From Saccopteryx bilineata (lineage: Eukaryota; Chordata; Mammalia; Chiroptera; Emballonuridae): a stretch of DNA of 64,000 nucleotides. The position numbers were made by a program, and so were the translations under genes. This document shows, piece after piece, positions 1 through 11,020 of this stretch (positions are counted from its first letter, which is position 1; the number at the start of each line of letters is the position of its first letter). The notes beneath the pieces were generated by a model. That model worked only from the letters and a program-made list of their open reading frames with translations, had not been told where the DNA came from and made no database searches. The stretch is taken from assembly GCF_036850765.1 (NCBI RefSeq), contig NC_089496.1:49776113-49840112 (forward strand), in the 5' to 3' direction.

Positions 1-390
1 AGCAACCTGGTCTCAACTCTCCAGGCAGAGGAGAACAGAAGCTCCATATCCACGCATGCTGCAAATGGCTTTTTCCAGTCTACCTGAATCATTACCAGCT
101 AGAAGCAGCGGTCATTGGGACTTGGACATGAGCTGCAAAGTATAGAATGGTGACAACAATTCCAGTGCCATACGGACTTTTCCTGTGGGGAACTTTCCTG
201 GACTCCTGCTCCCTGTGACAGCTCCTAACAGACTGAACTGTGGTTGGGTTGCATTTTTCAGGGATTTGGCATGGTGAGGGGGCCAACTTGGACTTGGGGA
301 ACATGTTAAGGACACTACTCATTTATGGATTCTTGCTGTATTGGCCAAGAGTTTGCTTAAAGGCTTTTAATCACTGTAAAAAAAATAGAG
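1..390 (+). other. Unidentified block directly upstream of an L1 tail
   Basis: This stretch runs from the window edge into the L1 3' end without an obvious boundary. It does not look like L1 ORF2 in any frame I could follow. It ends in a short A-run near 378-386, just before recognisable ORF2 C-terminal sequence. It may be part of a lineage-specific composite retroelement, an LTR fragment, or ordinary flanking DNA. The left edge is cut by the window, so its full extent and any TSD cannot be seen. No function is proposed. Confidence 0.4.
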
Positions 391-822
391 GACTAGATGA
401 AGAAGACGGGGCACATATACACCATGGTATATTATTCAGCTAGGAGAAATGGTGACATTGGATCACTTATAGCGGAATGGTGGAGTCTTGGTAGCATTGT
501 GCGGAGTGAAATAAGCGAATCAGAAAAAAACAGGAACTGCAGGATTCCATACATTAGTGGGACATAAAAGCGAGACTGAGAGGCATGAACAGGAGTGTGG
601 TGGCTAAGGGGGGTGGGGGGAGGGAAGGAGGGAGAGGGGGAGGGGAGGGGTACAGAGAGAACTGGATGGAGGGTGGCAGAGGACGATCTCTCTTTGGGTG
701 ATGGGTATGCAACATAACTAAATGACAAGATAACCTGGAAATGTTTTCTTTGAATGTATGTACCCTGATTTATTGATGTCACCCCATTAAAAAAAAAAAT
801 TAAAAAAAAAAAAAAAAAAGAG
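391..822 (+). mobile_element. LINE-1 3' end (ORF2 C-terminus, 3' UTR, poly(A))
   Basis: The sequence matches the end of L1 ORF2, where the residues around Ile-Tyr-Thr-Met-x-Tyr-Tyr-Ser-Ala are still readable near 411-440. The usual Glu-Ile-Ser-Glu-Ser-Glu-type stretch follows, then a G-rich polypurine tract at about 606-652 typical of L1 3' UTRs. The element ends in an A-rich tail (789-820). The frame is broken and no ORF1 or reverse transcriptase core is present, so this is a dead fragment. A closely related tail lies at 23042-23398. Confidence 0.8.
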
Positions 823-830
823 TAAATGAG

Positions 831-2530
831 GTTTATGTGAAAATTTCAATCCCTTTAAGGAAGTTGCAGGGTAAACACCAAGCATTGAGAGCAGACATTG
901 GCCCATTTGCTAATGCGGACATTACTTTCTTGCCATTGGGAGAAATGCCAAGGGCGTAGGCACCGCGTTGGGGATCGATACATATTAACTGAACACAGAA
1001 ATGGACACTTATAAGCCATGTTCTTCCAAGAACGGCCAGGGGGTGGGGGTGGTCAGTGGCACTGAAGCCAGCCTTCTGTTGGAAAATGAGTCAGTCCTAC
1101 CCAACGAGACAGTGGTCCATTTGGCTGAGCACACAGTTTTATCACCACCCACATTCCTGTGCTTGAAACAGCAACAATAAAGACCTCATTTAAAAGGCTG
1201 GCCTTGTGAGTTCAGAACAGTGACAAACTGAGTGTCACTATCGGATACGTGCAATAAATCAACATAAAGGCTCTCAGGAGATGCCAGGCAGCAGCCGAAA
1301 AGGCCCCTTCCAGAGTCACTATTACTAATGAAAGTTCTTGCTCATTATTCAAAGATCAAAACAAGGAACCTTGAGCTAGTAGCTAGTTTATTTCCTGCCT
1401 CCATAGGGACTGAACCTACCCCCACCCCCAACCCCACCCCCACCCTTCACCAATGCTTACCCTGGATCCCTGGACAAAAGAAGTCTGATGAGGCACACCA
1501 ATCCTTCCTTCGCCTCTGAGCCATCCCTGTCTGCTCCCAGAGTTGTTCCGTTCCTGTAATTTGTAGTTCAGAGCCTGGTGAAATATTTGGGTTATATTTG
1601 TTTCAAAATGGCAGATTACACCAGTACTGCAGATGAGTGTATAGGAGACCAATTTGGTACCATTTGGAATAAAATAATAAAAAAAAAAGAGGCCCATTTT
1701 TTTTTACTGCTAGCAGCTCGTTTCTTTTTGTTAAGCTGTGAGGCAGATGGGCCGACAGACAAATGTGAAATTCAGAACTGTGGGGGTGGCCAGCCTTACG
1801 TAATTGCAGCCCCTGCTCACTTATCCCGAGTCCGCCTTAGGCCCTGAGCCTTCCTTCCCTCCCGTGCGTGCAAGCCCCTCAATTTCATCCCAGGGATGCC
1901 CTGAAATACGTCAGCTCCGTGTTCACGTTCACACTCCTTCCCCGCAATCCTCACTGTTCCGCGGTTCGTTTTTAGCTAAACGCCCAGGATAGCTGCTAAA
2001 AGGTGTTCCAGCCTGTTACAGGAAAACATACCAAATTAGAGGAAAGAGGTTCTCTTGGACATACTCATTTCTACAGCCGTCTGAATCCACGCTGTGAAAT
2101 CCAAGTTGTACTTCAAACAGCCTCAGGTTACAGGGATGGTGACTAATGAATGATAGGAAGGCAATTAACTTCCCACGCTCCTTAAACGCTTGCTTAGTGC
2201 GGACCTCTCCGACACTGCCTTGGAGAAGGCTGTTCCTTGTTCCTTCCGATTAGCGTGGTTAGAAACACTGCCCACCTCTCCTCCAGTTCCAGACTTTTCA
2301 GACTGGGGGTGTGGCTGCAGCAGGCTGCGGAAATTTCCAAGCGGATCAGCAAAGGCAGAGGGGCGTGTCAGAGGTTGTTTTGCTGTTAACCAGCAGTGGG
2401 GTCAGGGGGCAAGTCATTGAGACTCCACCACAGGGTGACTCGATGGGTGGGGCGAGGGGGGGGGTAGGACCCGTTTCCTTCCGCACCTTAGGTCCAGTAA
2501 TCCCAGCTTTCTCATCCAAAGGCTTATGAC
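831..2530. other. Single-copy sequence, no gene seen
   Basis: No exon, RNA gene or recognisable interspersed repeat was found. A C-rich run with (CCCCAC)-like units lies at 1420-1447, and short A-rich runs occur near 1679. Open frames here are short (under 95 codons) and resemble no family I know. Confidence 0.5.
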
Positions 2531-2541
2531 ATAGTGTAGGG

Positions 2542-2876
2542 CAGGGGTCCCCAAACTTTTTTCACAGGGGGCCAGTTCACTGTCCCTCAGACCGTTGGAG
2601 GGCCAGACTATAAAAAAACTATGAACAAATCCCTATGCACACTGCACATATCTTATTTTAAAGTAAAAAAACAAAACAAAACGGGAACAAATACAATATT
2701 TAAAATAAAGAACAAGTAAATTTCAATCAACAAACTGACCAGTATTTCAATGGGAACTATGCTCCTCTCGCTGACCACCAATGAAAGAGGTGCCCCTTCC
2801 GGAAGTACAGCAGGGGCCAGATAGATGGCCTCAGGGGGCCGCATGCAGCCCGCGGGCTGTAGTTTGGGGACCCCTG
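2542..2876 (+). mobile_element. Non-autonomous hAT element (MITE), family 1
   Basis: This 335-bp element is bounded by inverted termini CAGGGGTCCCCAAACT and AGTTTGGGGACCCCTG. It is flanked by a perfect 8-bp target-site duplication, GTGTAGGG, at 2534-2541 and 2877-2884. An 8-bp TSD with CAGGG-type ends is diagnostic of the hAT superfamily. It encodes no transposase. A second copy of the same family is present in the opposite orientation at 55345-55676. Confidence 0.93.
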
Positions 2877-2884
2877 GTGTAGGG

Positions 2885-5689
2885 TGTTCTGTGGTTCAGG
2901 AGGGGTTCAAATAACACCTAAAATAAAAATAAAAAACAGAACAAACTTTCGACCTAGACAACTTCTTTTTTATGCCTGGGCCCTGAGAAAGGAGAATGAC
3001 CAGCTGCCATCGCAGCAGACACGCTGAACAAGCCCCACGTGTACGGATTGGAGTCCCAACACAATGACATTTTTATCCTCTCCACCCTGGAACCGTATCC
3101 CGCCGCGGCAGCCCTTTGCCCGCGGTTCTTCCTGTAGGCTCGTGATTTTCCCCGTCACTCTTAGGAGACGGTAGGGACAACGTGGGCTTTAAGTGGCGAA
3201 GACTCTCAGTACAGACTAGATGAAGGCCAGTTCCTTAATCATCACCAAAATGCCCAGATCAGTCTGTACAATGTTTTCTTCCCTCCACCCACGTGGTCCT
3301 GCTGACTCCCCCGAGCACGTGTATTATTACCCCCGAGCGACGTGCTTGCGGAGAAGGCCTGGGGGCGAGAGGAGGACAGTTCTGTCTGAGTCCCGTGCTC
3401 TATGACCCTGCAGTTAGGGAAGGCCAACCGGCCCCCGTTTCTCCCAGGAAGTGCTTTTGAGAAGCCCCTTGGAGGTCTTCTGCTGGGCCCCTCTCCCGCA
3501 GCGTCCTTAATTCAAGCAGACACATATATTTAATTTGAGTTGGAAAATGCGACTCCTTTCTCAGCCCTTGGTCACCTGGCGTTATGTCCCCAGTTTCCCC
3601 TCTTCCAGCTTCCCTCTGCCGAAGCCGCTTACCCTCCCACCGAAGCGGGTGGCCAGGACCCTGGACAGTGCCATTCCTGCTGAGGGCCACCCTCTCTCAC
3701 TAGGAACAAAGCGTACCTCCCTTGTCCCTGCAAACCCGGGGAGATCGGTCCAATCTCAACAAAGCCATGATTTAGGCCTTCCCTTTTCCTGAAGATTTCT
3801 GGGGCCGGCTCAGACCCTACTCCATGCTTGGCTTTACTTTCTCAGTTGAAATCAGGGACCAGGTGTTTCTGAGCGGACACCTCGAAGACCACCCCTTCCT
3901 ACAACAAAGGCTACTGCCGTGCCAGCCTCCAGGCAGGAGGCCTTTTTTGCCCTCTGGGGGCCACCACGCTCCCAGAAAGAAGAAGACGGGGTGGCAGAGC
4001 CAAAACAAACAACAACAACAACAAAACAAAAACAAAACCAAATCTCCCTGAACTCTTCCGCACAGCTTCTCACTGACGCTTTACATTCATCTGATCTCGG
4101 GGGTTATCTAAACATTTAAGGATTTCTATTAACTGTCGATTCTGCGTTTGACAGTGATGGACTGCTTGGTCTTGTTGGCATTGCAGTCTGGTATTTATCA
4201 TATCGCCGCTGCAGGCGACACTTGGTACAGGAGGGTTCTTATTCTAACAACCATGAGAGTCACGTTCAGCCCAGGGCAGGCATGGTACCAGAAAAAAGAA
4301 TTTTTTGAGAAGATAATGAAACAATGAAATATATTTTAATTGCTCTAACACAACCCTATGTTTATTTTTGAGTCTGTAAAACCATGCCTCTTCTTTTCGA
4401 GCTGTAATCTATGCTTTAAAGAATTTATTCCCCACCCACATTTGGATAGATCGTGCTTGGAATCTTCATGTGTGTGTATCAGTCTGTGCACTGAAGCCCA
4501 TTCCATCATCAAAGACTGGCTGAATACCTGTTCTGTTCTGGGGTTGCAAGTTACGAGAATTAAGCGCCCTGGTTAGGGGAGTACCAATAATTATAACGCA
4601 ATATGGTGCTTGCCACAGAGCGTCACCCGTAGGAGGAGGGAGTCGAGAGGAGGAGTGTCTGTGTTTTTAGAGGAAATCAGGAAAGAAAACAAGGAAATGC
4701 TGAGGTGTGTGAGAGGCTGTGTGGAGGAGGGCCCCCTGCGGATGCAGCAGCTTGAGCAAAAGCATCGGGCTCATTTTGGTCCTGTGAAAGGTGTGAGTGT
4801 GTTTTTTCAAACTGTTACTGACTTGTTCTAAAAATTACTCATTAAATAAATAATCCTGTCTCTTCAAAGAGATAGCGTTATACAGAAAGGCTAGCTTGAC
4901 ACACATTGTTTGTTTGGTCTGCAGGTAGTCTATCCTTGCAATTCCACAGACGTCTCAGCTCTGGGAGGGCCAGGACCACCACGCTTCTCTTCAAGTATGA
5001 CTGCTTTCTGATCGTTTCTAAGTGCCTGCGGAGCTCATCGACTCTCGGAGCCTCTTTGAAAGCAATCCTTTTCCAAATCGTTCCGACGTTTCCTTCATGA
5101 AACCTATTCTCTTTTGATATTTTTAAATGTCAGAAACATTTTTGATATTTAAAATGCTTTCAGACCAAATTGCTTCAATTTTTTTAGCTGAATTAATCAT
5201 CGATCTCATTACCTTCTCTCTGCCTCTGGCTTTAGATGAAAATCTCACACAAAAGGCTGGGAGCTGAATCCTGCAGACTGTTTGAAAAGGTTCTGTGGCT
5301 GTTCTCGTTTGTTTGGGTTTGTTTCCGCACACAGGCCTGACTGCATGCCTCATAATCTCCTAAATGACTTCAAAGTATCTTTTTCTTTTAAAGCATGAAG
5401 TTTAGTCTGAGCCTTCCAAACTGTGTAATTGGAGCTATTGAGCAAAACCACCACAGGACTGCCCACTTCTCTACTTTGGAGGCATTCTTACACGTGCTGG
5501 AAGATAGTTAGGCCCTTCATTTTATTCTTGGCATTAGGTTTATGTGGATTTAGTCCGTGGTATTTTGTGATAGCAACCCGAACAGACTATAGACAGAAGG
5601 TCTACTTCAAACGTGGAAGGAAGGTTCGAGGGCTGAAATTCTGTTCATGGAACTCATTACACACATATTTTTATTTTTATTTTATTTTA
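2885..5689. other. Single-copy sequence with one short (CAA)n tract
   Basis: No gene or interspersed repeat is recognised. An (AAC)n/(AAAAC)n microsatellite lies at about 4006-4040. There is a modestly CpG-enriched patch around 3090-3130. Open frames (at most 116 codons) show no domain signature, and those on the two strands overlap without favouring either. Confidence 0.5.
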
Positions 5690-6021
5690 TTTTTTTACAG
5701 AGACAGAGAGAGAGTCAGAGTGAGGGATAGACAGGGACAGACAGACAGAAATGGAAAGATGAGAAGCATCAATCATTAGTTTTTCGTTGCGCATTGCAAC
5801 ACCTTAGTTGTTCATTGATTGCTTTCTCATATGTGCCTTGACCGGGGGCCTTCAGCAGACCAAATAACCTCTTGCTCGAGCCAGTGACTTTGGATCCAAG
5901 CTGGTGAGCTTTTTTGCTCAAGCCAGATGAGCCTGCGCTCAAACTGGCAACCTCGGGGTCTCGAACCTGGGTCTTCTGCATCCCAGTCTGATGCTCTATC
6001 CACTGCGCCACCACCTGGTCA
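5690..6021 (-). mobile_element. tRNA-derived SINE, second family
   Basis: On the minus strand a tRNA-like head with A- and B-box-like segments is followed by repeated 'gccagcttgagc'-type units, a CT-rich stretch and an A-rich tail (the T-rich run at 5684-5697 on the plus strand). A probable TSD, TTACACACATAT, flanks it, with a related copy beginning just after the element. It abuts a long VES-type SINE at 6043, so two SINEs used nearly the same target site. Confidence 0.85.
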
Positions 6022-6042
6022 CACTTTACACACACATATATA

Positions 6043-6432
6043 TTTTTTTGTATTTTTCTGAAGCTGGAAATGGGGATAGACAGTCAGACAGACTCCTGCA
6101 TGCGCCCGACCGGGATCCACCTGGCACGCCCACCAGGGGGCGATGCTCTGCCCACCAGGGGGCGATGCTCTGCCCCTCCGGGGCATCGCTCTGTTGCGAC
6201 CAGAGCCACTCTAGCGCCTGGGGCAGAGGCCAAGGAGCCATCCCCAGCACCCGGGCCATCTTTGCTCCAATGGAGCCTCGCTGCAGGAGGGGAAGAGAGA
6301 GACAGAGAGGAAGGAGAGGGGGAGGGGTGGAGAAGCAGATGGGTGCTTCTCCTGTGTGCTCTGGCCAGGAATCGAACCCGGGACTTCTGCACGCCAGGCT
6401 GACGCTCTACCACTGAGCCAACCTGCCAGGGC
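6043..6432 (-). mobile_element. Long VES-type tRNA SINE with two CTCF-like motifs
   Basis: The minus strand begins with the tRNA-like head (B box around GGTTCGATTC, seen as its complement near 6371-6380). A CT-rich segment and a unique body follow, ending in an A/T tail. The body contains CCACCAGGGGGCG twice on the plus strand, at 6130-6142 and 6152-6164, as an internal 22-bp duplication. Open frames of 77-141 codons across this copy belong to the SINE and are not genes. Confidence 0.93.
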
Positions 6433-6955
6433 TTTACACGCTAACAACAAACAGCAAATATCAGTGAAGGACCCAAAGCGTTCCTGTTATAGACAGAACC
6501 AAGACAAGGATGCCCGCTGAGGTAGCCAGTCTGCAAAGATACGGCTCACTGGCCACACCTTCTGGTAGTCTCCGTCTCCGGCAGTCACTCCCACAAGGAG
6601 GCTGACCAACCTGTGACTTGCTTGACATGGAACACAGAAGTGTCATAGAGCCCAGAAGAGGGCTTTACCTTAAAAAAAAAAAAAAGACCTAACAGCAGTC
6701 CACTTTTGGGTGCTTGGAAGCCATCCACCAGGTAATACATCTGACGGCACTTCCGGAGAGAGACGCCACCCTCCGGGAAAGGACGTGGAGGTAAGACCCC
6801 AGTTGGAGAGATAAACGGGGAAGAGCCCCAGAGCTCCAGGCCGTGAATGAAGACGCAGAAGCAACAGCAAAACCTGCCATTGTGAAATCTACATTTCCGT
6901 GACTGTGCTGGAGGCGGACCGGCCCCAGAAATTAAATCTTCATGACACGGGTTCA
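6433..6955. other. Unassigned sequence between SINE and L1 remnant
   Basis: No gene is recognised. A 13-base A-run lies near 6672-6684. An open frame of 153 codons on the minus strand (6585-7046) runs into repeat-derived sequence and shows no known domain. Confidence 0.4.
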
Positions 6956-6959
6956 AGAT

Positions 6960-8000
6960 TAGATATCTACACCAGTGAAACGTAACAGAGAACCCAGACA
7001 GAATCGAGGCATTTATATGCACATATAAGTAAATATGTACATTCATATATATAAATGAAAGTTAGGTTGGTGCAGAGAAGAGGACACATGCCTGACCAGG
7101 CAGTGGCACAGTGGATAGAGTGTCGGACTGGGACGTGGAAGAATGGGGTTTGAAACCCCAAGGTCGCCAGCTTGAGCGCGGGCTCATGTGGTTTGAGCAA
7201 AGCTCACCAGCTTGTGCCCAAGGTTGCTGGCTTGAGCAAGGGGTCACTCAGTCTGCTGTACCCTCCCCCACCGTCAAAGCACATATGAAAAAGTAATCTC
7301 ATAGAAAAACTAAGGTGCTGCAACAAAGAACTGATGCTTCTCATCTCTCTCCCTTCCTGTCTGTCTGTCCCTATCTGTACCTCCATCTCTCTGTCTCTGT
7401 CACCAAAAAAAAAAAAAAAAAAATAGACGCAGGTCTGCAACACATGTTGTTGTTTGGACAACTGGCATTCAGATGGACAACAGGGGGAAGAACACAGACT
7501 TGACTGTGCCCATCATAAATCAAAATAAATTCCAGACAGAGAAAAGATTTAAATGTTATGGAAAAGAGAACTCCGAAAATACTAGAAGAAAAGTCACAGG
7601 CAACTACTTTTTATACTCTGGAATGAGACAGTTATAATGAGCAAGTGAAAGCTCAGAAACTGTCAATGAAATGATATGATGAAATTGGTTAAATAACAAT
7701 AAAAATAGTTAAATAAAAAAAATTGGTTAAGTAAAATAAAAGTACTCTAGAAAGCTTTGGGATGACAACATTATACTATAAATAAAATTAAATAACAAAT
7801 GGAGGGAAATATTTGCAACCTGATTGACAAGTAGATGGAAAATGTCTTTACTATTAATAGATAGCATCCTCTTAATTCATTGGGAAAATGAACAGTATCC
7901 CATAAAAATGAGGAAACACTATCAATAAACATTTCACAGAAATGAAGAAACATATATGGTAAAATCATTACTAACTGAAAACAAAGAGAAAAAGTGAGAC
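6960..8000 (+). mobile_element. LINE-1 ORF2 3'-terminal remnant, split by a SINE
   Basis: Sequence on both sides of the SINE at 7090-7423 follows the L1 ORF2 3' region. This includes a degraded 'ggacaactgg' segment near 7457 and an 'aatggagggaaatatttgcaa' type motif near 7797. The frame is full of stops and indels. It faces a minus-strand L1 fragment beginning near 8190, so the two L1 remnants are tail-to-tail. Confidence 0.7.
7090..7423 (+). mobile_element. tRNA-derived SINE, second family
   Basis: It begins with GCCTGACCAGGCAGTGG and a tRNA-like head. Internal repeats of the 'cagcttg-gcccaaggtcgctgg' type follow, then a CT-rich tract, and it ends in a 19-base A-run at 7405-7423. It is inserted in the plus-strand L1 remnant. 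Confidence 0.88.
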
Positions 8001-8189
8001 TTTATTTATGTATAGTATGTGCCCGATGTTAGCAAACAATTTAAAAAGAGCGTTTGCTTTAGAAAATGGTCACTTTCTAATTTCTAATTTCTAAAATCAA
8101 GATCTCTTTCTTAAAAAATATTTTTTTAATGGAAGAATAACAGTGAAAAAATTTTAAAACCTAAATGTAACTTTTGGTAAATTATAGTG

Positions 8190-9175
8190 AAGTAAACATC
8201 TGGGTTACCAACCTCAGGTTAAGAACTAAAACCTTTCCAGCATCTCGAGAGCCCACTTCACGGCCGCCCAGATCACCACCCTTCCCACTTTCCGCGAGGT
8301 AACTGATTTCTAGTACTCTACTCTAGCTTTACCCATCTTTGAACTTTCTGTAAGTGGAAGCATTCTCTATGTCTGCCTTGTTTTGCTCAATATTATGTTT
8401 GTGAGGTTTATCCTAGTATTATATGTAATTATATTTCTAATATGTTAAATGTTGGATAAAATGTCACGGTATGAATGGACACAATTTGCACATCTACTCT
8501 TGACATTCAAGGTGTTTCTAGTTTTGGATCATTAGGAAGAACGAACGACCCTGTGGACATTCTTGCATGTGCCTTTTTGCGTCTATGGTCAAACATTTCT
8601 GTTTAGTTTATACTTAGGATTGGAAATGCTTACTCATAGGGGATGTGTCTACCCAAATTGATAGATAATGCCAGAATTATTTCTCAAAGTTGTACGTATT
8701 TACCTTCCTACCAGCAATATATAAGAGTTTAAGTTGTTCCAAGTCCTTGTTCACACTTTGATAATGTTAATCTTTTTAATAGTAGCCATTCCGGTGTGTG
8801 TATAACCTTAATTTTTATTTTCCTCATGACTAATACAGTCCATCCCTTTTCATAGGTTTGTTAACCATACGAATAACATTTATTCACATATAGTCAAGCA
8901 CTATAGTTACCTTGCCCTTTTTTTTCTTGTTTGATTTTCCTTTCCGAGTTAGGAGATGTCTTTATTCTGCATATAAGCCTTTTGTCTTAAAGGTCTTGCC
9001 AATATCCTCTCCCATTCAGTGGTTTCTTTTCCACTCTTTCAATGGTGTCATCTCATGAAAAGATGTCTTTAATTTCAATATAATGCAAATTATCAGTTTT
9101 TTTTATGCCATATGCTTTTTGTATCCTGTTTAAGAACCCTTTTCCTGCTCCAAGTCATGAAAATAGTCTTCTATA
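8190..9175 (-). mobile_element. LINE-1 ORF2/3' UTR remnant
   Basis: Read on the minus strand, this follows the distal L1 ORF2 and 3' UTR. The 'aatgggagaggatattggcaa' type motif lies near 9000-9020 and the usual ORF2 C-terminal region runs through 8650-8800. No open frame survives. It converges with the plus-strand L1 remnant at 6960-8000. Confidence 0.7.
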
Positions 9176-9576
9176 TTCTCTTTTAGGATTGAGCTGATGT
9201 CACAGTGGCAATTAACCACTTGTGGCCACTTGAAGTTAAATTAATTGAAATTAAGTAACCTGAAAAGGTTAGTCCCTTGTTCTTACTAGCCATCTTTTGA
9301 AGGGTGCAATGATCACAGATATAGAACATTTTTATCACTGTAGAAAGTTCTGTTGGTCACATATGTTCTAGAAGATTATTCTGTTTTCTCGTATATGTTT
9401 TCTCATCTTTAGCAGGAAGGCAATCAATTCTTTTAAATGTATATAAGTCAAACATTTGGTCTGATGACCCTTTACCATTTCATTTTCTAAAATTATGGAT
9501 TCCCTTTGCCTAAGGAGACATCATTTGGGAAAGATTTCTGTTGTGAAGAAACATTGATACAAAAGTTTATTAACTG

Positions 9577-9787
9577 CCTGACTTGTGGTGGTGCAGTGGA
9601 TAAAGCGTCGATCTGGAAATGCTGAGGTCGCTGGTTCGAAACCCTGAGCTTGCCTGGTCAAGGCACATATGGGAGTTGATGCTTCCAGCTCCTCCCCCCT
9701 TCCCTCTCTCTGTCTCTCTCTCCTCTCTCTCCCTGTCTTCTCTCTCCCTCTCTCTCTCCTCTCTAAAAACGAATAAAAATTTTAAAA
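9577..9787 (+). mobile_element. Short tRNA-derived SINE, third family
   Basis: A compact tRNA-headed SINE begins at CCTGACTTGTGGTGG, has a B-box-like GGTTCGAAACC and a CT-rich stretch, and ends in an A-rich tail. A perfect 16-bp TSD, AAAAGTTTATTAACTG, flanks it at 9561-9576 and 9788-9803. That indicates a fairly recent LINE-mediated insertion. Confidence 0.93.
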
Positions 9788-9809
9788 AAAAGTTTATTAA
9801 CTGTTTTTT

Positions 9810-10360
9810 GTTCGGCTCACTCCTTTTCCTTCTTTTAAGTTCAGTTAAAATTAAATTTAATAATTGAGTCGTTTAGGATGAGCCCTGCAAATAGCTGACG
9901 ATGGGCCTGGACTTCCACACGTGGACCCTAGCCTCCTTCCCCCACCCCTTTCCTGCGATTTCTTTTTCTGCATCCTCCCCTGAACCTTGACAAACCACAA
10001 GGCTTGCAAAAACAGCCCCTAAGAGAATGGTTCTGACCGCTGCTCAAATGTGATTGGACCAATAATCCTGAGCAAGAAGCCCGAGAAACCAGAACAGTCT
10101 TTACTTCCTGCAACCCCCAGTTTTGCAAGAGTTGTAGATTTAAAACAGACAGACAGACAGACAAATAAACAAACCAACAATCCAGGCCAGACCCTGAGGA
10201 CTGGTCACTCTCTCTCCTTTTCCCAGTAAACCTCTGATCCTGCTCCGGCCCAGGAGTTACCTGAAGTCCTGGCTCTCCCTGTTAGGAGCGACTAATAAAT
10301 CAGTCCCTTGTTTGAATCACTTAAACTACTTTTTCCCTTGACATCTCATTTCTTAAAAAA
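9810..10360. other. Single-copy sequence, no gene seen
   Basis: No gene or interspersed repeat is recognised. A short (CAGA)n run lies at 10147-10163. Confidence 0.5.
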
Positions 10361-10365
10361 AATTG

Positions 10366-10738
10366 GGCCCTGGCCGGTTGGCTCAGTGATAGAGCGTCGG
10401 CCTGGCGTGTGGAAGTCCCGGGTTCGATTCCCGGCCAGGGCACACAGGAGAGGCGCCCACCTGCTTCTCCACACCTTCCCCCTCTCCTTCCTCTCTGTCT
10501 CTCTCTTCCCCTCCCGCAGACAAGGCTCCATTGGAGCAAAGATGGCCTGGGCGCTGGGGATGGCTCCGTGGCCTCTGCCTCAGGCGCTAGAGTGGCTCTG
10601 GTCGCAACAGAGCGACGCCCCAGATGGGCAGAGCATTGCCCCCTGGTGGGTGTGCTGGGTGGATCCCGGTCGGGCACATGCGGGAGTCTGTCTGACTGCC
10701 TCCCCATTTCCAGCTTCAGAAAAATACAAAAAAAAAAA
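10366..10738 (+). mobile_element. Long VES-type tRNA SINE
   Basis: The head GGCCCTGGCCGGTTGGCTCA is intact with B box GGTTCGATTCC at 10421-10431. A CT-rich segment and the VES body follow, ending in an A-run at 10729-10738. The CTCF-like motif is single and has lost its CpG (TGCCCCCTGGTGG at 10637-10649). Open frames of up to 148 codons across this copy are SINE-derived. Confidence 0.95.
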
Positions 10739-10961
10739 CAACCCAAAAATGTAATTCATGCCTCTATTTGCATATCCACACAAAGAGAGATGATTACTGA
10801 CAATTTTCTAAGTAGTTAAAATTTGGTGTCATTGGTATTTTTTTACATTTTAAAATTTATTATGATAATCATAAGTTATTAAAAGTTAGCATTACTTAAA
10901 AATTAGATTTAGGTCTATATGTTCTGATTCAGCACAAAACACATAGTATATTGTTAAGTAT

Positions 10962-10969
10962 ATATATAC

Positions 10970-11020
<51 letters not shown>
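10962..11020. repeat. Compound (TG)n(TA)n microsatellite
   Basis: A run of TG repeats (about 10974-11002) passes directly into TA repeats (about 11003-11020). Compound tracts of this type are length-variable and can form Z-DNA or cruciforms. Confidence 0.95.

Noticed and set aside
10366..10440. Intact tRNA gene
   Set aside because: The tRNA-like head with A and B boxes belongs to a SINE. The sequence cannot fold into a complete cloverleaf and is followed by the SINE body and A-tail.
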